A stretch of 7,407 nucleotides of DNA from Nostoc cf. edaphicum LEGE 07299. GTDB taxonomy: Bacteria; Cyanobacteriota; Cyanobacteriia; Cyanobacteriales; Nostocaceae. The number at the start of each line of letters is the position of its first letter. Position 1 is the stretch's first letter. The stretch spans positions 1 to 7,407 of the forward strand of contig NZ_JADEXF010000149.1 of assembly GCF_015207245.1 (NCBI RefSeq). The letters run 5' to 3'. The notes beneath the pieces are model-generated. The model worked only from the letters and a program-made list of their open reading frames with translations. It was not told where the DNA came from and searched no databases. Of this stretch, positions 6,735 through 7,407 are shown piece by piece. The position numbers and the translations under genes were made by a program.

Positions 6735-6803
6735 AGCGGTTCTCGGTTGAATAAGGTATAAGAACCCTACCCCTAACCCCCTCCCCGCAAGCGAGGAGGG
6801 GGG
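6735..6803. repeat. Dispersed hairpin repeat, possible aroA terminator
   Basis: Two stems are visible. GGTTCT (6738-6743) pairs with AGAACC (6761-6766) across 17 bases. CCCCCTCC (6777-6784) pairs with GGAGGGGG (6795-6802), and the loop adds CGC-AA-GCG (6786-6793), giving a strong nearly continuous hairpin. From memory, this C-rich/G-rich sequence is one of the commonest dispersed repeats in filamentous cyanobacteria. It starts about 50 bases after the aroA stop, so it may stop transcription, although no T-run follows directly (GGTTTTGATTTT comes about 25 bases later). Confidence 0.65.
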
Positions 6804-6892
6804 ACTGGAGTCGGTGAAAGGCTTGGGGTTTTGATTTTGGGTCATTTGCGATCTTGGTGGTTAGCTAATTAATATTTCATGTATTATTCCCA

Positions 6893-6900
6893 GCGATCGC
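6893..6900. repeat. HIP1 octamer GCGATCGC (one of five)
   Basis: Perfect HIP1 palindromes occur at 1457-1464, 2031-2038, 6364-6371, 6893-6900 and 7162-7169. Chance alone in random DNA of this length would give about 0.1. HIP1 is a known abundant motif of many cyanobacterial genomes, so this is mainly a taxonomic marker. Confidence 0.95.
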
Positions 6901-7027
6901 ACTCTCCCAACTTTTCAAAACTCTGGCATAATCAAACATGGCCGCAGTTTCAAAACTAATGTAAATTACGCCAATGTCCAACGGCAAGTATCATCAGCCC
7001 ATTGTCATATATTAATTTAAATGAATA

Positions 7028-7050
7028 ATTGTTACAAAATAGTAACCAAT
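7028..7050. promoter_or_regulatory. Imperfect dyad upstream of last gene
   Basis: GTTAC (7031-7035), AAAATA and GTAAC (7042-7046) form a 5-bp dyad. With one bulged base it extends outward to ATT...AAT (ATTGTTAC against GTAACCAAT). It lies just upstream of the candidate promoter at 7083-7111 and could be a regulator site; only the symmetry is seen. Confidence 0.25.
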
Positions 7051-7082
7051 TTTTGGGAATATCACCCAAGCTAATTAAAAGG

Positions 7083-7111
7083 TTTACGCCAACTAGATAT
7101 TTTAATAGAAT
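7083..7111 (+). promoter_or_regulatory. Candidate sigma-70 promoter of the last gene
   Basis: TTTACG (7083-7088, four of six matches to TTGACA) and TAGAAT (7106-7111, five of six to TATAAT) are separated by 17 bases. The start point would be near 7118 and leave a leader of about 24 bases before the ATG at 7142. Confidence 0.4.
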
Positions 7112-7141
7112 AATCTCATCAAAAGATTCGCAGAAATATCA

Positions 7142-7407
7142 ATGGACTGGATTACACTACTGCGATCGCTACAGTCTGATTTTATTAAAAGGTTAGCATC
7201 TGGTTGTCTGCTTCATTGTGAAACAGAAGGTCAATATAGTGAATTAGCTATAATTTCTGGAGAGAGATTAAAGGCACTACGGGAATTTTGCTGGCAGATG
7301 GCTGAAAAATATAAGCGTGTTTTACCAGTGCGTGATGTTTTTCTTAGCTATCTCAAAGGGAAGTTGGGTGAGGAAGTTGTCAAAGAACGTTTAGCTGATT
7401 TTATTAC
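7142..7407 (+). CDS. Unrecognised protein, N-terminal 88 codons, truncated by window edge
   Basis: An open frame runs from ATG 7142-7144 to the end of the window with no stop: 88 full codons and two bases. The frame opens after TAG at 7106-7108 and this ATG is its only usual start; the ribosome site is weak. The product begins MDWITLLRSLQSDFIKRL and is charged and probably helical, with no signal peptide or membrane segment. Segments such as SGERLKALREFCWQMAEKY and LGEEVVKERLADF look like well-conserved soluble protein. I cannot assign a family; I have an unverified impression that similar N-termini occur in larger cyanobacterial proteins with extra domains behind them. A HIP1 site lies inside it (7162-7169). 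Codon use resembles the rest of the window. Coding status is well supported, function is not. Confidence 0.75.
   Translation, partial: MDWITLLRSLQSDFIKRLASGCLLHCETEGQYSELAIISGERLKALREFCWQMAEKYKRVLPVRDVFLSYLKGKLGEEVVKERLADFI

Larger units (their letters stand above)
6685..7141. other. Spacer between aroA and the last gene
   Basis: This 457-base stretch has no gene that I can support. Its left half holds a dispersed hairpin repeat (6735-6803). A minus-strand open frame at 6648-6845 is generated by that repeat and is not believed. The right half contains one HIP1 site (6893-6900), an A+T-rich zone around 7010-7030, an imperfect dyad (7028-7050) and a candidate promoter (7083-7111) for the downstream gene. 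Confidence 0.6.

Noticed and set aside
6648..6845. Minus-strand open frame of 65 aa after aroA
   Set aside because: It reads through the dispersed C-rich/G-rich repeat (product SSPPSSLAGRGLGVGF) and overlaps the end of aroA; a typical repeat-made false gene.

Overview
The window looks like chromosomal DNA of a filamentous, probably heterocyst-forming cyanobacterium (Nostoc/Anabaena/Calothrix type). Three things point there: five perfect copies of the HIP1 octamer GCGATCGC in 7.4 kb, heptanucleotide and octanucleotide tandem repeats with palindromic G+C-rich cores between (and once inside) genes, and a histidine kinase with the HisKA/HATPase sequence style common in these organisms.

Layout from left to right: an octanucleotide repeat tract (44-75); a small uncharacterised gene on the minus strand (131-391); about 516 bp of non-coding or degraded DNA holding a possible 38-codon minus-strand ORF or gene remnant, a dispersed repeat and two short palindromes; a 1038-residue soluble multi-PAS sensor histidine kinase on the plus strand (908-4024); a 156-bp convergent spacer made almost entirely of a heptad-repeat element; the ribosome-associated GTPase gene obgE/cgtA on the minus strand (4181-5209); a 194-bp divergent promoter region; an EPSP synthase gene aroA on the plus strand with a GTG start (5404-6684); a dispersed C-rich/G-rich hairpin repeat that may act as terminator; and finally the first 88 codons of an unrecognised gene that runs off the right edge (7142-7407).

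The genes do not form one operon or one pathway. obgE (ribosome assembly/stress GTPase) and aroA (shikimate pathway) are divergently transcribed housekeeping genes. The kinase is an orphan: no response regulator lies beside it. Nothing here is a clear new defence or biosynthetic system. The most interesting signal is repeat biology. A 96-nt piece with inverted heptad arrays and a hairpin core sits in frame inside the ATP-binding domain of the kinase and adds about 32 residues, and a second element of the same design fills the kinase-obgE spacer and contains both stop codons. Secondary points are an apparent leftover PAS/PAC end in the kinase and an AroA whose C-terminal motifs are E. coli-like rather than those I associate with the usual cyanobacterial enzyme.
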